From contig NZ_CP127174.1 of NCBI RefSeq assembly GCF_030273315.1, positions 496,001 to 560,000 of the forward strand: a stretch of 64,000 nucleotides of DNA, in the 5' to 3' direction. Of this stretch, positions 25,954 to 34,813 are shown one piece after another. The translations under genes and the position numbers were made by a program. This DNA comes from Natrialbaceae archaeon AArc-T1-2. GTDB lineage: Archaea; Halobacteriota; Halobacteria; Halobacteriales; Natrialbaceae. Under the pieces are notes generated by a model that did no database searches, was not told where the DNA came from, and saw only the letters and a list, made by a program, of their open reading frames with translations. Position 1 is the first letter of the stretch. Each line of letters starts with the position of its first letter.

Positions 25954-26982
25954 ATGGAAACGCGGAAAGTGCAGCGGCTCGGTCCATCAACGCTGGCGAT
26001 GACGCTGCCTGCGGAGTGGGCCTCGGAACACGGCGTCGAGAAAGGTGACGAGGTATCGCTTCGAACCGGTGGGAAAGGAACCCTGACGGTGATGCCCGAG
26101 TCCGCCAGTTCGGAGGAGACGGAGGCGATCATCTACGCCGACAACTTGGACGCCCAGGCGGTCGAGCGTGCGATCGTCGCCCAGTACGTCCTCGGTCGAC
26201 GGATCATCCGCATCGAGTCCGGCGAAACGCTCGACTCAGAGCACATAAATGCCGTCTACCAGGCGGAAACGCAGCTGATGGGTCTCGGCGTCATCGAGGA
26301 GACGCCCGAAAGCATCGCCATCCGGTGTTCGGTCGATCCCGAGGACTTCACGCTCGACAACTTACTGGAACGGCTCGAGCGCACTGGGAGTACGATGCGC
26401 GGCGAGGCGATCAAAGCGCTCGCACACGGCAACCCCGACCTCGCACAGCGGTCGCTCAACCGGGAGCGTCAGGCGAACAAGATCTTCGTGCTCTTGCTCC
26501 GGCTGATCTTCACTGCCTACCAGAACCCGAACCTCGCGCGTGCGGTCGGACTCGATAACGGCTTCCCGCTTATCGGCTACCGTTCGATCGCCAAGAACTT
26601 AGAGCTCACCGCGGACAACGCCGAAGATATCGCCCACATCATGCTCGAGGCCGACGACAACACCCTCGACGTCGGGCAGTCGACGATCCGACAGATCCGC
26701 GAGCTGAACGACCTCGTCGACGAGATCACGTCGGTCGCAGTCGAGGCCGCGGTCACCCGCGATTACGACAAGACCATCGAGGTCCGGGAGCTGTTCGACG
26801 AGATCAGCGACAGCGAACGCGAGATTCTCGACGGGTTGCCCGAGATGGACAACGAGAACCTGCTCCAGGTCAGGGAGGTGCTCGTCAGTCTCCAACAGAC
26901 CGCCCAGTACGCGATGCGAAACGCCGAGATTGCGGCCAACCTCGCGCTCAACGAGGAGTCAGAACACACGACGATAAAGTAA
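25954..26982 (+). CDS. AbrB-PhoU fusion regulator
   Basis: 342 residues. The N-terminal SpoVT/AbrB-type DNA-binding segment is at about 1-45 (METRKVQRLGPSTLAMTLPA). Two PhoU helical repeats follow, with the C-terminal one around 220-330. The ATG at 25954 is preferred over the ORF start at 25879 because TATA-like sequence (GGGAATATAATTGGAATATAG) lies inside the intervening 75 nt. Haloarchaeal proteins of this type are linked to phosphate control. No pst genes are adjacent, so its targets are elsewhere. Confidence 0.88.
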   Translation: METRKVQRLGPSTLAMTLPAEWASEHGVEKGDEVSLRTGGKGTLTVMPESASSEETEAIIYADNLDAQAVERAIVAQYVLGRRIIRIESGETLDSEHINAVYQAETQLMGLGVIEETPESIAIRCSVDPEDFTLDNLLERLERTGSTMRGEAIKALAHGNPDLAQRSLNRERQANKIFVLLLRLIFTAYQNPNLARAVGLDNGFPLIGYRSIAKNLELTADNAEDIAHIMLEADDNTLDVGQSTIRQIRELNDLVDEITSVAVEAAVTRDYDKTIEVRELFDEISDSEREILDGLPEMDNENLLQVREVLVSLQQTAQYAMRNAEIAANLALNEESEHTTIK

Positions 26983-27033
26983 CCGCGGCACGCTTTCGGC
27001 CCGTTTATTCGTTCGCGCTGACTATCGTCACTC

Positions 27034-27846
27034 GTGACAACGACACTCGACCGAAAAGGCGGCATCGCCACCGTACGGGAAGCGGCTAGCTGGCTGGGAC
27101 AGAACCCGGTGTTGATCGTCGCGTATCTCGCATTGGGAATCGTCAACGCGCTCGGCGAACTCGGCGTGCTGGCCGGTCTGTTGTCGATCGTGGGACTGTT
27201 CGTGATGCTGTACGTCGACGGACTCTCACACCTGGTGGCTAGAGACGAAGGCTTCGGCGAAACCGTCGATCTCTCGAGTGCCTCGGAGACCGTCGTCGAT
27301 CAGTTTCTCTCGTTGATCGGGATCTTCATCATCTACGCCGTGGCCGTCACAATCGGGCTCATTCTCCTCATCATCCCCGGCATCTACCTCGCGTTGCGAC
27401 TCTCGCTTGCGTTTCCCGCCTGTGTGATCGACCGCAAGGACACCTTCGAGAGCATCGACGCGAGCTGGGACGCCGCCGGCGGGAACCTGCTCAAACTCCT
27501 CGGCATTACGATCCTCGCTGCGCTCGTCTTCGGTGTGGCGACCGGCGTGGCCGCCCTCCTCACCGGTCTCGACGAGACGTTCTTCGCCGTCACGGTCGCC
27601 GTCTCGGCCGTCGTGACGGCGATCGTCGGACCGCTCGTCGAGCTGGCTTACGCTCGCGTCTACCTCGAGAACCGCGACCGGGCCGTCGACGAGCCGGACG
27701 ACGGCGACACGACGGACGAACCGTGGGACGACGAACCGTGGGACGAGGGTGACGATACGTGGGACGACGGGACGGAGGCCTGGGACGAGCCGGAGTCGAC
27801 CTCGTGGGACGTCGACGACGACGACCGCGACCGTCGAGATCGTTGA
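27034..27846 (+). CDS. polytopic membrane protein (DUF7847/YciC-like) with acidic Trp-rich tail
   Basis: 270 residues from a GTG start. About five to six hydrophobic helices span 20-210. The pattern IPGIYLALRLSLAFPACVID near 118-137 is typical of haloarchaeal stress-type membrane proteins. The last 55 residues are acidic, with repeated DDEPWD/DDTWDD blocks. Its final codons (GAT CGT TGA) lie inside a 38-bp tandem duplication shared with the 3' end of the convergent glycerate kinase gene. Function is unknown. Confidence 0.78.
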   Translation: MTTTLDRKGGIATVREAASWLGQNPVLIVAYLALGIVNALGELGVLAGLLSIVGLFVMLYVDGLSHLVARDEGFGETVDLSSASETVVDQFLSLIGIFIIYAVAVTIGLILLIIPGIYLALRLSLAFPACVIDRKDTFESIDASWDAAGGNLLKLLGITILAALVFGVATGVAALLTGLDETFFAVTVAVSAVVTAIVGPLVELAYARVYLENRDRAVDEPDDGDTTDEPWDDEPWDEGDDTWDDGTEAWDEPESTSWDVDDDDRDRRDR

Positions 27847-27924
27847 CGCCTACGTGTCGACCACCAGCACCCGGAGATCGTTGACGCCTACGTGTCGACC
27901 ACCAGCACCCGGAGATCGTTGACG
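27836..27924. repeat. 38-bp tandem duplication at the junction of two convergent genes
   Basis: Two perfect 38-bp units (27836-27873 and 27874-27911) plus the first 13 bp of a third (27912-27924). Each unit begins GAGATCGTTGACG and ends CAGCACCCG. On the minus strand unit 2 holds the last codons and stop (27888) of glycerate kinase. Unit 1 is a duplicated copy beyond the stop. On the plus strand unit 1 supplies the stop codon of the membrane-protein gene. Confidence 0.95.
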
Positions 27925-29219
27925 TTCGTCCCCGTATAACCCGTCTCGAGCAACGCATCGGCGTCCTCGAGTGCGGTGTAGGCGTCGTTGTCCGCGAGCG
28001 CCCCTCGGGCCTCACTCGCGTCGTCGATCGTCTCGCGATCGACGATCGCCCCGCAGGCGTCGGTCGGGCCGTCGATTCCGTCGGTGTCGGCGCTGCCACA
28101 GACGGCGTCGGTGTCGGTCGCAGCGAGTTCGAGGGCCACAGCCAGCGAGAACTCCTGGTTCGGTCCGCCCGTCCCGTCGCCATGGATCGTCACCGTCGTC
28201 TCGCCGCCTGAGAGCACGACGGCCGGCGGCGTGACGGGATCGCCCACCGTCGCGATTTCCTCGGCGACTGCGGCGTGGAACCGGCCGGCCTCGCTGGCTT
28301 CCCCACGGATACGACTCGAGAGAACTATCGTCTCGTAACCTCGTTCTCGGGCGGCCTCGCGAGCGGCGTCGATCGCCGTCCGCGCGTTGGCGAGCAGGTG
28401 CCAGCCGGCCCGTCTGACGGCCGGATCGTCTCGTCCCGGCGTCTCGGCGAACTCGCCCGCGACACCGCGTTCGAGACGGCCGGCGACGGCGTCCGGAACC
28501 TCGAGGTCGTATCGCTCACACACCTCGAGTGCGTCCTCGAACGTGCTCGGGTCGGGGACCGTCGGTCCGCTGCCGATCACCGAGGGATCGTCGCCGACGA
28601 CGTCGCTGATCGCGAGCGTCGCCACGGTCGCGGGGGCCGCCTCGCGTGCGAGCTGGCCGCCTTTGATCGCCGAACAGTGTTTGCGGACGGCGTTTATCTC
28701 GTCGATCGACGCGCCCGACGCGAGCAAGGCGTCGGTGGTCGCCTGCAGGTCTGCAAGCGAGAGGCCGTCGGCCGGTCGACACCACAGCGCGCTCGCACCG
28801 CCGGTGACGACCGCGAGAACGAGCGTCTCCTCGCCGGCATCCCGGGCGAACTCGAGCACCCGTCGGGTTCCCGCCACGTTTCGCTCGCTGGGCGTCGGGT
28901 GATCGCCCTCGTGGACGTCGACGCGGTCGGCGTTCGCCCCCGCTGTCGTCACGACGATACCGCCGGCGAGTCGGTCGCCGAGGACGTTCTCGAGCGCCCG
29001 TGCGACGCCGCCTGCGGCCTTGCCGCCGCCGAGGACGACGATCCGGTCGACGCTTGCGAGGTCGTAGGCGGCGTCGTGAATACGGAGTTCGGCGTCCGCG
29101 AGCGAGACTGCGTCGGAGACGACCTCGGCGGGGAGCGAGGCACGGATCCCGGCCTCGAGACAGTCGAGTGCGGTCTCGTGTGCGTCGGTACTCGCGTGTC
29201 GGCCCCTGTGAGTGAACAT
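27888..29219 (-). CDS. glycerate 2-kinase (GckA/MOFRL family)
   Basis: 443 residues from ATG 29219 (MFTHRGRHASTDAHETALDC). The N-terminal DUF4147 nucleotide-binding half has VLGGGKAAGGVARALE near 73-88, then VTGGASAL and the conserved HCSAIKGGQLA. The C-terminal MOFRL domain carries VVLSGGETTVTIHGDGTGGP and CGSADTDGIDG. It phosphorylates glycerate at C2 for glycerol/fructose or serine degradation. The longer frame to 29414 passes through a 113-bp palindrome (29292-29404), which supports the shorter start. Confidence 0.93.
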   Translation of the reverse strand: MFTHRGRHASTDAHETALDCLEAGIRASLPAEVVSDAVSLADAELRIHDAAYDLASVDRIVVLGGGKAAGGVARALENVLGDRLAGGIVVTTAGANADRVDVHEGDHPTPSERNVAGTRRVLEFARDAGEETLVLAVVTGGASALWCRPADGLSLADLQATTDALLASGASIDEINAVRKHCSAIKGGQLAREAAPATVATLAISDVVGDDPSVIGSGPTVPDPSTFEDALEVCERYDLEVPDAVAGRLERGVAGEFAETPGRDDPAVRRAGWHLLANARTAIDAAREAARERGYETIVLSSRIRGEASEAGRFHAAVAEEIATVGDPVTPPAVVLSGGETTVTIHGDGTGGPNQEFSLAVALELAATDTDAVCGSADTDGIDGPTDACGAIVDRETIDDASEARGALADNDAYTALEDADALLETGYTGTNVNDLRVLVVDT

Positions 29220-29291
29220 GAGGAGACGTTCGCGCGCTCGCGACAAGAAGGCTACTCGAACCCGCAGTGTCGTTTCAACGTCGACCGTCTC

Positions 29292-29404
29292 TATACACCC
29301 GGTCATGATTCGTTCAACAGTCGGCTGCCGGGAGTGGCCTCGATACGGGTTCAGTCGGTCGTTCAGTCCACGCGACCGTTGACTGGTCCATGACCGGGTG
29401 TATA
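29292..29404. repeat. extended palindrome family 2, copy E
   Basis: 113 bp. The terminal arms are TATACACCCGGTCATG and CATGACCGGGTGTATA, a perfect 16-bp match. The interior has further partial pairing (TTCAACAGTC with GACCGTTGA). It is related to copy D at 59475-59583, which shares CGGTCAT near the left end and GGTCCATGACCG near the right. It lies upstream of glycerate kinase. Confidence 0.9.
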
Positions 29405-29496
29405 TACCACTCAACGGTTCGAACTCCCTATACGGTATCGTCTTCCTCTTATAGCAACAAGACGGCTATTCAGAGGCCCAAACGGGAAAAACATCG

Positions 29497-30114
29497 TTAT
29501 CGGTTTTGATCGGCAGGTCTCCAACTCACGACCCTACCGAAAAGTCGCTTTAGTCCCAGACAGCACTCACGGAGAACGGGGGCACCATCATACAGCCATA
29601 ATAGCAGTGTAAAGGCCCCCATCCCGATCTGAATCCAAATATACGTCGAGAGGTCGCCTGCCAGCAACTCTCTCTGATATCGAGCAAAGAGCACCATGAA
29701 TTCATCAACGAACCCGTGATGATGCCCGTGGGTTTCTCCTTGGGCAAGTGGCCAGAGCATGATCCCGAAATCGAGTTCTCCGCTTCCTCTAGCGTAGCCG
29801 TCGGTCACGTCGGCAGGAAGGTGAAGGAGATAGCCTACCCCGAAGGCGAGACCCGCCCGTGAACGTCCATGTGATCGCGCGAACATTCCGACGACGATCG
29901 TCAGTGGGACGGCAAAGAAGACCGAGTGTCCGAGCGCATATCCCGTCTCGAAGACGCCAAACTCCCACGCCAGCGGTTTATCGATGATATCCGGCAGAAT
30001 GGAGCCGAACACGACCGCGAACGCTTCGAGTCCACGAGGTGAATCCCGGTAGTACAGGTGACAAAACAGCGAATAAACGAGATAGCCCATTACTGCGTGT
30101 TCCCATGGCCACAT
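29497..30114 (-). CDS. YdjM/DUF457-type membrane-bound metal-dependent hydrolase
   Basis: 205 residues. The N-terminal MWPWEHAVMGYLVYS has the family's first conserved His. LPDIIDKPLAWEF, GHSVFFAVP and LLHLPADVTDG add the remaining Asp/His metal ligands. Four to five hydrophobic segments are visible. Members are membrane proteins of the LexA-binding/YdjM type with a presumed hydrolase core; the substrate is unknown. It lies in a lower-density stretch beside the ISH6 element, so it may be accessory. Confidence 0.8.
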   Translation of the reverse strand: MWPWEHAVMGYLVYSLFCHLYYRDSPRGLEAFAVVFGSILPDIIDKPLAWEFGVFETGYALGHSVFFAVPLTIVVGMFARSHGRSRAGLAFGVGYLLHLPADVTDGYARGSGELDFGIMLWPLAQGETHGHHHGFVDEFMVLFARYQRELLAGDLSTYIWIQIGMGAFTLLLWLYDGAPVLRECCLGLKRLFGRVVSWRPADQNR

Positions 30115-30221
30115 AGGCGACGGCAGTCTGCTTTCGCTAGTAGTTATACGTCACATAATAGCCGTGTGTCGTTGGTGGTCCACTTCTCGAATATACGGCC
30201 AGTGCCGTCCGACAAACCAAA

Positions 30222-30491
30222 TCAGAACCTGCCCATACACGTCGGACAGGTACATAGCCGTTCGTGCGCCCTAGCGAGCACTTCTTCCATTTGCTCCGAC
30301 TCACCGTTTCGCTCCTCAGTTCGGGCGGGTATCGCTTCATTTTCAGTCGATACGCCAGTATCGGGTGACTCCGAAGTCGTGGAATCAGACCGAGCAGCGT
30401 CTGTCCCGGGTTGGCTCGCACCAAAACCTAGTGCAAGAACGGAGACGATACCGAAACTGAACGTGCGTCTCGTGACGTGATCAGCGACCAT
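30222..30491 (-). CDS. small Tat-type exported protein, CxxC tail
   Basis: 89 residues. A twin-arginine signal (THVTRRTFSFG-like: RRTFSFG at about 8-14) is followed by a hydrophobic run VSVLALGFGA. A Ser/Glu-rich spacer ends in LCTCPTCMGRF. The short length and abrupt end next to an IS element suggest either a real small exported protein or a decayed remnant. No family is recognised. Confidence 0.45.
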   Translation of the reverse strand: MVADHVTRRTFSFGIVSVLALGFGASQPGTDAARSDSTTSESPDTGVSTENEAIPARTEERNGESEQMEEVLARAHERLCTCPTCMGRF

Positions 30492-30591
30492 GTTTGTTCT
30501 ATTAGGTTGATGGATATTAACGTTCGGCCGCTCCCTGTTACACTCACTGTCCCAGGGTGACGAGTGTTCGTACTGCCCTCAGTCATTTATC

Positions 30592-32033
30592 GGTCGTGTC
30601 CCAAACTCGTCTAGAGTCGTAACTGACTCCTGTGGAAACAGGGTCACCTCTGGTACCTACCCCGAAGTGACCCATGCACGCCACAATCGACGCGCAAGTC
30701 ACGGTTAGCATCGACTTAGACAAAACGCTACCGCTTGCCACTCTCGCTGAATCTCTCACAGAGCTTCACCTCGAGGCGACGATCCTCGAGGAGCTTGTCA
30801 AAAGCCTCGACGAGCGCCTCGTCGAGGCGTACTGTGGGGAGAAACACGCGCGCGGAAACGGCGATCGCCGTTTCCAGCGCGCCGGAACCACAACACGAAC
30901 AGCTGTGACAACCGCAGGAGAGCACGAATTTTCCCTTCATCACGTCAAAGACACCGCTGCCACCGGTGACGATCCTACCTACTTCCGCCCTCTCGAAGAT
31001 CTCATCAAATTCGACGGGCAGCGCATCTATCAAGAGGATATTTCGCTCCAGAGTACCGAACTCGCTACGTCGCTCAGCTTTCGTGATGCCGTTGCCCACG
31101 GCGACGGCTTCACTCCGATGCCTTCGAGAACCACGATCAACCGCCGAGTCCGTGAGTACGGCAGCAAACTCGGTGACTTCGTTCGTGATCGGCTTCCTGG
31201 GACGAATGCAGACACTGTCGTTCCTGACGGAACGAAGTGTCATAGCCAGGACGATCACTGCACGTACCACGACGTCAACGTCACTCTCGGACAGATCACC
31301 GAAGACAACGCGGAAACCACGCTCTTAGACGTCAATGTCAACGAACCGTGGGACGATACAGCAGAAGATCTCGAAGAGAACGAGGCGATCACTGACGACG
31401 CGACGGTCGTCAGTGACGCCGAGGAATCCCTCGTCGACGCCTTCGAGACCAGCTATCGATCTCATCAGCTCGATCTCGTTCATGTCGGTCGAACGCTTGG
31501 ATACAAGCTGTGGAAGGACGGTACCTTTTCGCTCGAAACGCGGAAAGCGATCGCCTCAGACGTCACAAACGACTTGTTCCATCTGAAAAACTCGGTTGCG
31601 CTCCATGCATCGAGGAATGAGCGTTTGGCGATCCGCGAGCGGATCGACCAAACGCTCGAGAACCTCACGAAGGAGGCGTGGCGCTTAGAGCAACAGGACT
31701 CTCCAAAAGCAGCGGCGTACCTCCGAAAATGGGCACAAGCAACCGTCACATTCGCCGAACTCGCACTCGAGGGACAAGAGGTTCTGTGGACATCGAACGT
31801 GGTTGAACGAGCCATGGGCGAAATCTCGAAGCGGTGTAAAAACCAGTGGATGAGATGGACAGAGTCCGGCTTAGAATCGCTCCTCTGGCTCAATCTCGTG
31901 AGATATGCCGATTCCGAGCAGTTCGCGGCGTTCGCCGACGAACTGCTCGAGCGTTCAGCCAAAACAGCCATGACATTGGAGGTGTCAGTTGACGCTACCA
32001 GAGGCGAACTCTAGACGAGTTTGTGACGGGACC
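30592..32033 (+). mobile_element. ISH6-family insertion sequence, complete
   Basis: 1442 bp. The terminal inverted repeats are about 26 bp (left GGTCGTGTCCCAAACTCGTC, right complement GGTCCCGTCACAAACTCGTC, both continuing TAGAGT) with three mismatches. One transposase gene fills the element. The 8-bp target duplications are exact. It sits between the small Tat-type gene and an SDR gene, and no gene can be reconstructed by joining the flanks. Confidence 0.93.
30674..32014 (+). CDS. ISH6-family transposase
   Basis: 446 residues, full length for the family. Candidate catalytic acidic residues are Asp in VVPDGTKCH, Asp in VVSDAEESLVDAF and Glu in VVERAMGEISKR. The last motif (ERAMGEISKRCKNQW) resembles the C-terminal block of UPF0236/ISLre2-type transposases. 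The N-terminal GEKHARGNGDRRFQRAGTTT is conserved in ISH6 relatives. The frame is intact from MHATIDAQVTV to the stop 20 bp before the right end, so it is probably active. Confidence 0.92.
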   Translation: MHATIDAQVTVSIDLDKTLPLATLAESLTELHLEATILEELVKSLDERLVEAYCGEKHARGNGDRRFQRAGTTTRTAVTTAGEHEFSLHHVKDTAATGDDPTYFRPLEDLIKFDGQRIYQEDISLQSTELATSLSFRDAVAHGDGFTPMPSRTTINRRVREYGSKLGDFVRDRLPGTNADTVVPDGTKCHSQDDHCTYHDVNVTLGQITEDNAETTLLDVNVNEPWDDTAEDLEENEAITDDATVVSDAEESLVDAFETSYRSHQLDLVHVGRTLGYKLWKDGTFSLETRKAIASDVTNDLFHLKNSVALHASRNERLAIRERIDQTLENLTKEAWRLEQQDSPKAAAYLRKWAQATVTFAELALEGQEVLWTSNVVERAMGEISKRCKNQWMRWTESGLESLLWLNLVRYADSEQFAAFADELLERSAKTAMTLEVSVDATRGEL

Positions 32034-32178
32034 CATTTATCGGGAAGGATCGTCTTGAACAAGTCCAGTGGAGTGGCCGATACACGCTTTGTATCTTGCA
32101 CGCACCAATGGAAATGTCCAGTCTGAGACAGGTGTGTGAAGCGAGTAGCTATCCGCAAGTCCGCAATTGATCACCCAC

Positions 32179-33129
32179 TCAGACGAGCTTTCGAAGGAGG
32201 CCGTACGCCGCGTCCCGCAGCCGGGCGGGGAGAAATCGAGCGTAGACTCCGTACTCGGCGACCGGTCCGACGGGATACCGGTCCGGCGGCTCCGCACAGG
32301 TCGCCGAATCGACGATCGCCGCGGCCACCTCGTCGGAGTTGACGGCGAGCGGTCCACCGCCACCGATCAGCTGGGCGTCGTCGTAGATCTCGTACAGTTT
32401 CTCGTATGCGGGCGTCTGTCCGTCGGGGAGCTCCTGTTCGACCCGGTCGACGAACTGCGTGTCCACCGGCCCGGGCTCGACGAGCACCACGTCTATGCCA
32501 AACTCCTCGAGTTCGGCACGCAAGGCGTCGCTCATCGCCTCGAGGGCGAACTTCGAGCCCGAGTACGCGCCCGTCCCGGCGAAGGCGATCCGTCCGAGGA
32601 CGCTCGAGACGTTGACGATTCGTCCGTCACTCTGGGCGCGCATGTGCGGGACGGCGGCCCGGGTGAGCCGGTGAGGACCGTAGACGTTGACGTCGAACTG
32701 CCGGTGGAGGTCGACGGTGGAGACGTCCTCGAGTGGCCCCATCTGGGCGTAGCCCGCGTTGTTGACGACACAGTCGATCGCACCCCCGAGTTCGACGGTC
32801 TCCTCGACGACGGTCGCGACCTGGTCGGGATCGGTGACGTCAAGCGCCATCGTTTCGCAGCCGGCCTCGGCGAGGTCTGAGATGTCGTCCGGGTTGCGAG
32901 CCGTCGCGACCACGAGCCAGTCGTCCTCGAGGAACGCGCGTGCGGTCGCCCGGCCGATGCCGGACGAACAACCGGTGATGAGCACGCAGCGTTTTCGGGT
33001 GTAGCGACCCTCGTCGGCCGTGGTCGGCGCGTCCTCGTCGGTCGTCCCCGACGGCGGTTCGTCGTCGCTCGAGTGCGACCCGTCCTCGCGGGACGAGCCC
33101 GCCTCTTCGACGTCCGCTGTCCCTGCCAT
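32179..33129 (-). CDS. short-chain dehydrogenase/reductase
   Basis: 316 residues from ATG 33129 (a GTG at 33144 is possible). An acidic tail of about 45 residues precedes a classical SDR: TGCSSGIG nucleotide motif, NNAG, catalytic Ser in NVSSVLG and the YSGSK Tyr/Lys pair. PGPVDTQF follows as in the retinol/17-beta-type classical SDRs. The substrate is unknown. The N-terminal Asp/Glu/Ser tail is unusual but typical of haloarchaeal adaptation. Confidence 0.92.
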   Translation of the reverse strand: MAGTADVEEAGSSREDGSHSSDDEPPSGTTDEDAPTTADEGRYTRKRCVLITGCSSGIGRATARAFLEDDWLVVATARNPDDISDLAEAGCETMALDVTDPDQVATVVEETVELGGAIDCVVNNAGYAQMGPLEDVSTVDLHRQFDVNVYGPHRLTRAAVPHMRAQSDGRIVNVSSVLGRIAFAGTGAYSGSKFALEAMSDALRAELEEFGIDVVLVEPGPVDTQFVDRVEQELPDGQTPAYEKLYEIYDDAQLIGGGGPLAVNSDEVAAAIVDSATCAEPPDRYPVGPVAEYGVYARFLPARLRDAAYGLLRKLV

Positions 33130-33206
33130 ACGCGAGACGTTCACGCGAAGCTACCTAAGTACCGACGGTTCGGTTCGTCGTGTCCATCGATCGAGACCGA
33201 CTGCGC

Positions 33207-33947
33207 TCACGTGACGACCATCGCGCCACCCCAAAGCGCCAGTAACACGCCGACGACGACTCCGGCAGCGGTCCGGGAGAGACCGTGGGTCTCCTCGAGG
33301 CCGGCGGTGAGGATAACCCACTGCCAGACGAAGACGACGACCGTTACGGGCAAAAGCGGCGTCTCGAGCGAGGCAAGCGCCGCCAGCAGCTGGTCGGGGT
33401 AGCTCTCGACCGGACCGGTCAGCTCGAGTCGACCGAGGGCGTACCGGAGCCCGAGGAGGGCGACGACGAGCCGGAGGAACTCGGGAACGACGGCCCAGGC
33501 GGCGACGCCTAGCGTGTCGAGGTAGCCGCCGTCACCACCCGAGAGGCGTGCCGTGATGAACAGCGTCGTTCCGGCGATCGGCCAGAGCAAGAGCCCACCG
33601 AGGAAGGCGTGGGCGGTACGGTCGTAGGCGGCCTCCCGGAGCATCGCGCCGGCGTCGCGTTCGATCGTCTCGGGTTCGTCACAGCCGTCGTCGATGTCGC
33701 CGACGTCGGGAGAGGGGCCGTCACACACCCACTCCGGCGGTCGGTCGGGATTGTCGACGGTGACGGTCGCGTCGGTCGTGTCGGCGAGCAGTCCACCGAG
33801 GTAGACGACGCTTCCTGCGAGTGCGAACGCGAACGCGAGGACGACGACGAAGCCGACGGCGGCGCTTCTCGCACGCGGATGGTCACGAAAGAACGTTCGC
33901 GGGGACCGAAAGAATCGCCTGGCTGCTCGGATCGCGGCTGGAGGCAT
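33207..33947 (-). CDS. Yip1-like multi-pass membrane protein
   Basis: 246 residues. The first hydrophobic helix is near 30-52. An extracytoplasmic acidic loop with two Cys (WVCDGPSPDVGDIDDGCDEP) follows, then four helices. The pattern fits the archaeal Yip1-domain family. It is 23 nt downstream of the endonuclease V gene on the same strand, so co-transcription is likely. Function is unknown. Confidence 0.78.
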   Translation of the reverse strand: MPPAAIRAARRFFRSPRTFFRDHPRARSAAVGFVVVLAFAFALAGSVVYLGGLLADTTDATVTVDNPDRPPEWVCDGPSPDVGDIDDGCDEPETIERDAGAMLREAAYDRTAHAFLGGLLLWPIAGTTLFITARLSGGDGGYLDTLGVAAWAVVPEFLRLVVALLGLRYALGRLELTGPVESYPDQLLAALASLETPLLPVTVVVFVWQWVILTAGLEETHGLSRTAAGVVVGVLLALWGGAMVVT

Positions 33948-33969
33948 ACGCGAGCGTGATCACCGCTCG

Positions 33970-34773
33970 CTAAATACGTTCTCGTTCGGCTGAGCTCTCC
34001 TCGTACTCGGCTTTCGCCTCGTCGGCGTAGCCGTCGGCCAGCCGGATCGGTTCGGGAAGTTTGTACGTCGAGGCGAGCTCGAGGGCGACGTCGGCGGCGG
34101 TCTCCGGGCCGACGCGGTGACCAGAGCTCACGTAGAGAGGGTTGATGTGGCGGTTCGGCGAGTCGTACTGTCTCGTCTGGACCGCATAGCCGAGTACGGT
34201 CCCTTCGGGAGCCTCGACCCGTTCGGTCGCCTCGATCGGGACCCGAGTACCGACCGGCAGGTTCTCGAGGCCCTTCCGCGGTCGTCCACAGAGCAGGCTC
34301 TTGGCGACGCCGACGCTCGGAACGTCACAGACGACGCCGATGTGGGTCGCGATACCGGCCTGCCGGAAGTGGATGCGTCCGCTGCCGTCGAACAGGAACA
34401 GGTCGGGCTCGACCGACAGCTCCGCGAGTGCTGCGAGGATCGGCCCGCCCTCCCGGAAGGAGAGCAGTCCCGGGATGTAGGGGATCTCGAGGTCGGCAAC
34501 GGCGTGGACGCGCTCGATCACCTCGCCGGCCTGCATGGCGACGATCGCGCTGAGCCCACGGTCGTCGTCGAGAAACGACTGGTCGACGCCGGCGACGATC
34601 GGCGGGTCCCCGCTCGCGGTCGCCGCGAGCGGATCGGCAAGCGCCGCGGGATCGACCCCGAGGTCGTGGTCGTCTTCGAAGACGGCCGCGCGTGCGATCT
34701 CGCGCTGGAGGGCTTTCATCTCCGTTCGCGTGAGTTCGGGATCGGGTGCGAGATCGGGTCGTGGCGATGTCAT
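33970..34773 (-). CDS. nfi: endonuclease V (deoxyinosine 3' endonuclease)
   Basis: 267 residues. Family motifs appear in order: AGVDQSF (metal Asp64), PYIPGLLSFRE, DGSGRIHFRQAGIATHIG, VGVAKSLLCG and YVSSGHRVG. The enzyme nicks the second phosphodiester 3' to hypoxanthine, important where cytosine/adenine deamination is a burden. The N-terminal 35 residues are an extension over bacterial Nfi. It is followed by the Yip1-like gene. Confidence 0.96.
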   Translation of the reverse strand: MTSPRPDLAPDPELTRTEMKALQREIARAAVFEDDHDLGVDPAALADPLAATASGDPPIVAGVDQSFLDDDRGLSAIVAMQAGEVIERVHAVADLEIPYIPGLLSFREGGPILAALAELSVEPDLFLFDGSGRIHFRQAGIATHIGVVCDVPSVGVAKSLLCGRPRKGLENLPVGTRVPIEATERVEAPEGTVLGYAVQTRQYDSPNRHINPLYVSSGHRVGPETAADVALELASTYKLPEPIRLADGYADEAKAEYEESSAERERI

Positions 34774-34813
34774 CGGATGGTATGTCTAACGCGCGTACTC
34801 GAGCGAGCGCCGT

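Larger units (their letters stand above)
30584..32041. repeat. 8-bp target-site duplication flanking ISH6 element
   Basis: CATTTATC occurs at 30584-30591 and again at 32034-32041, directly abutting the two ends of the element. An exact duplication of 8 bp matches the ISH6 family and indicates a fairly recent, unrearranged insertion. Confidence 0.92.
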
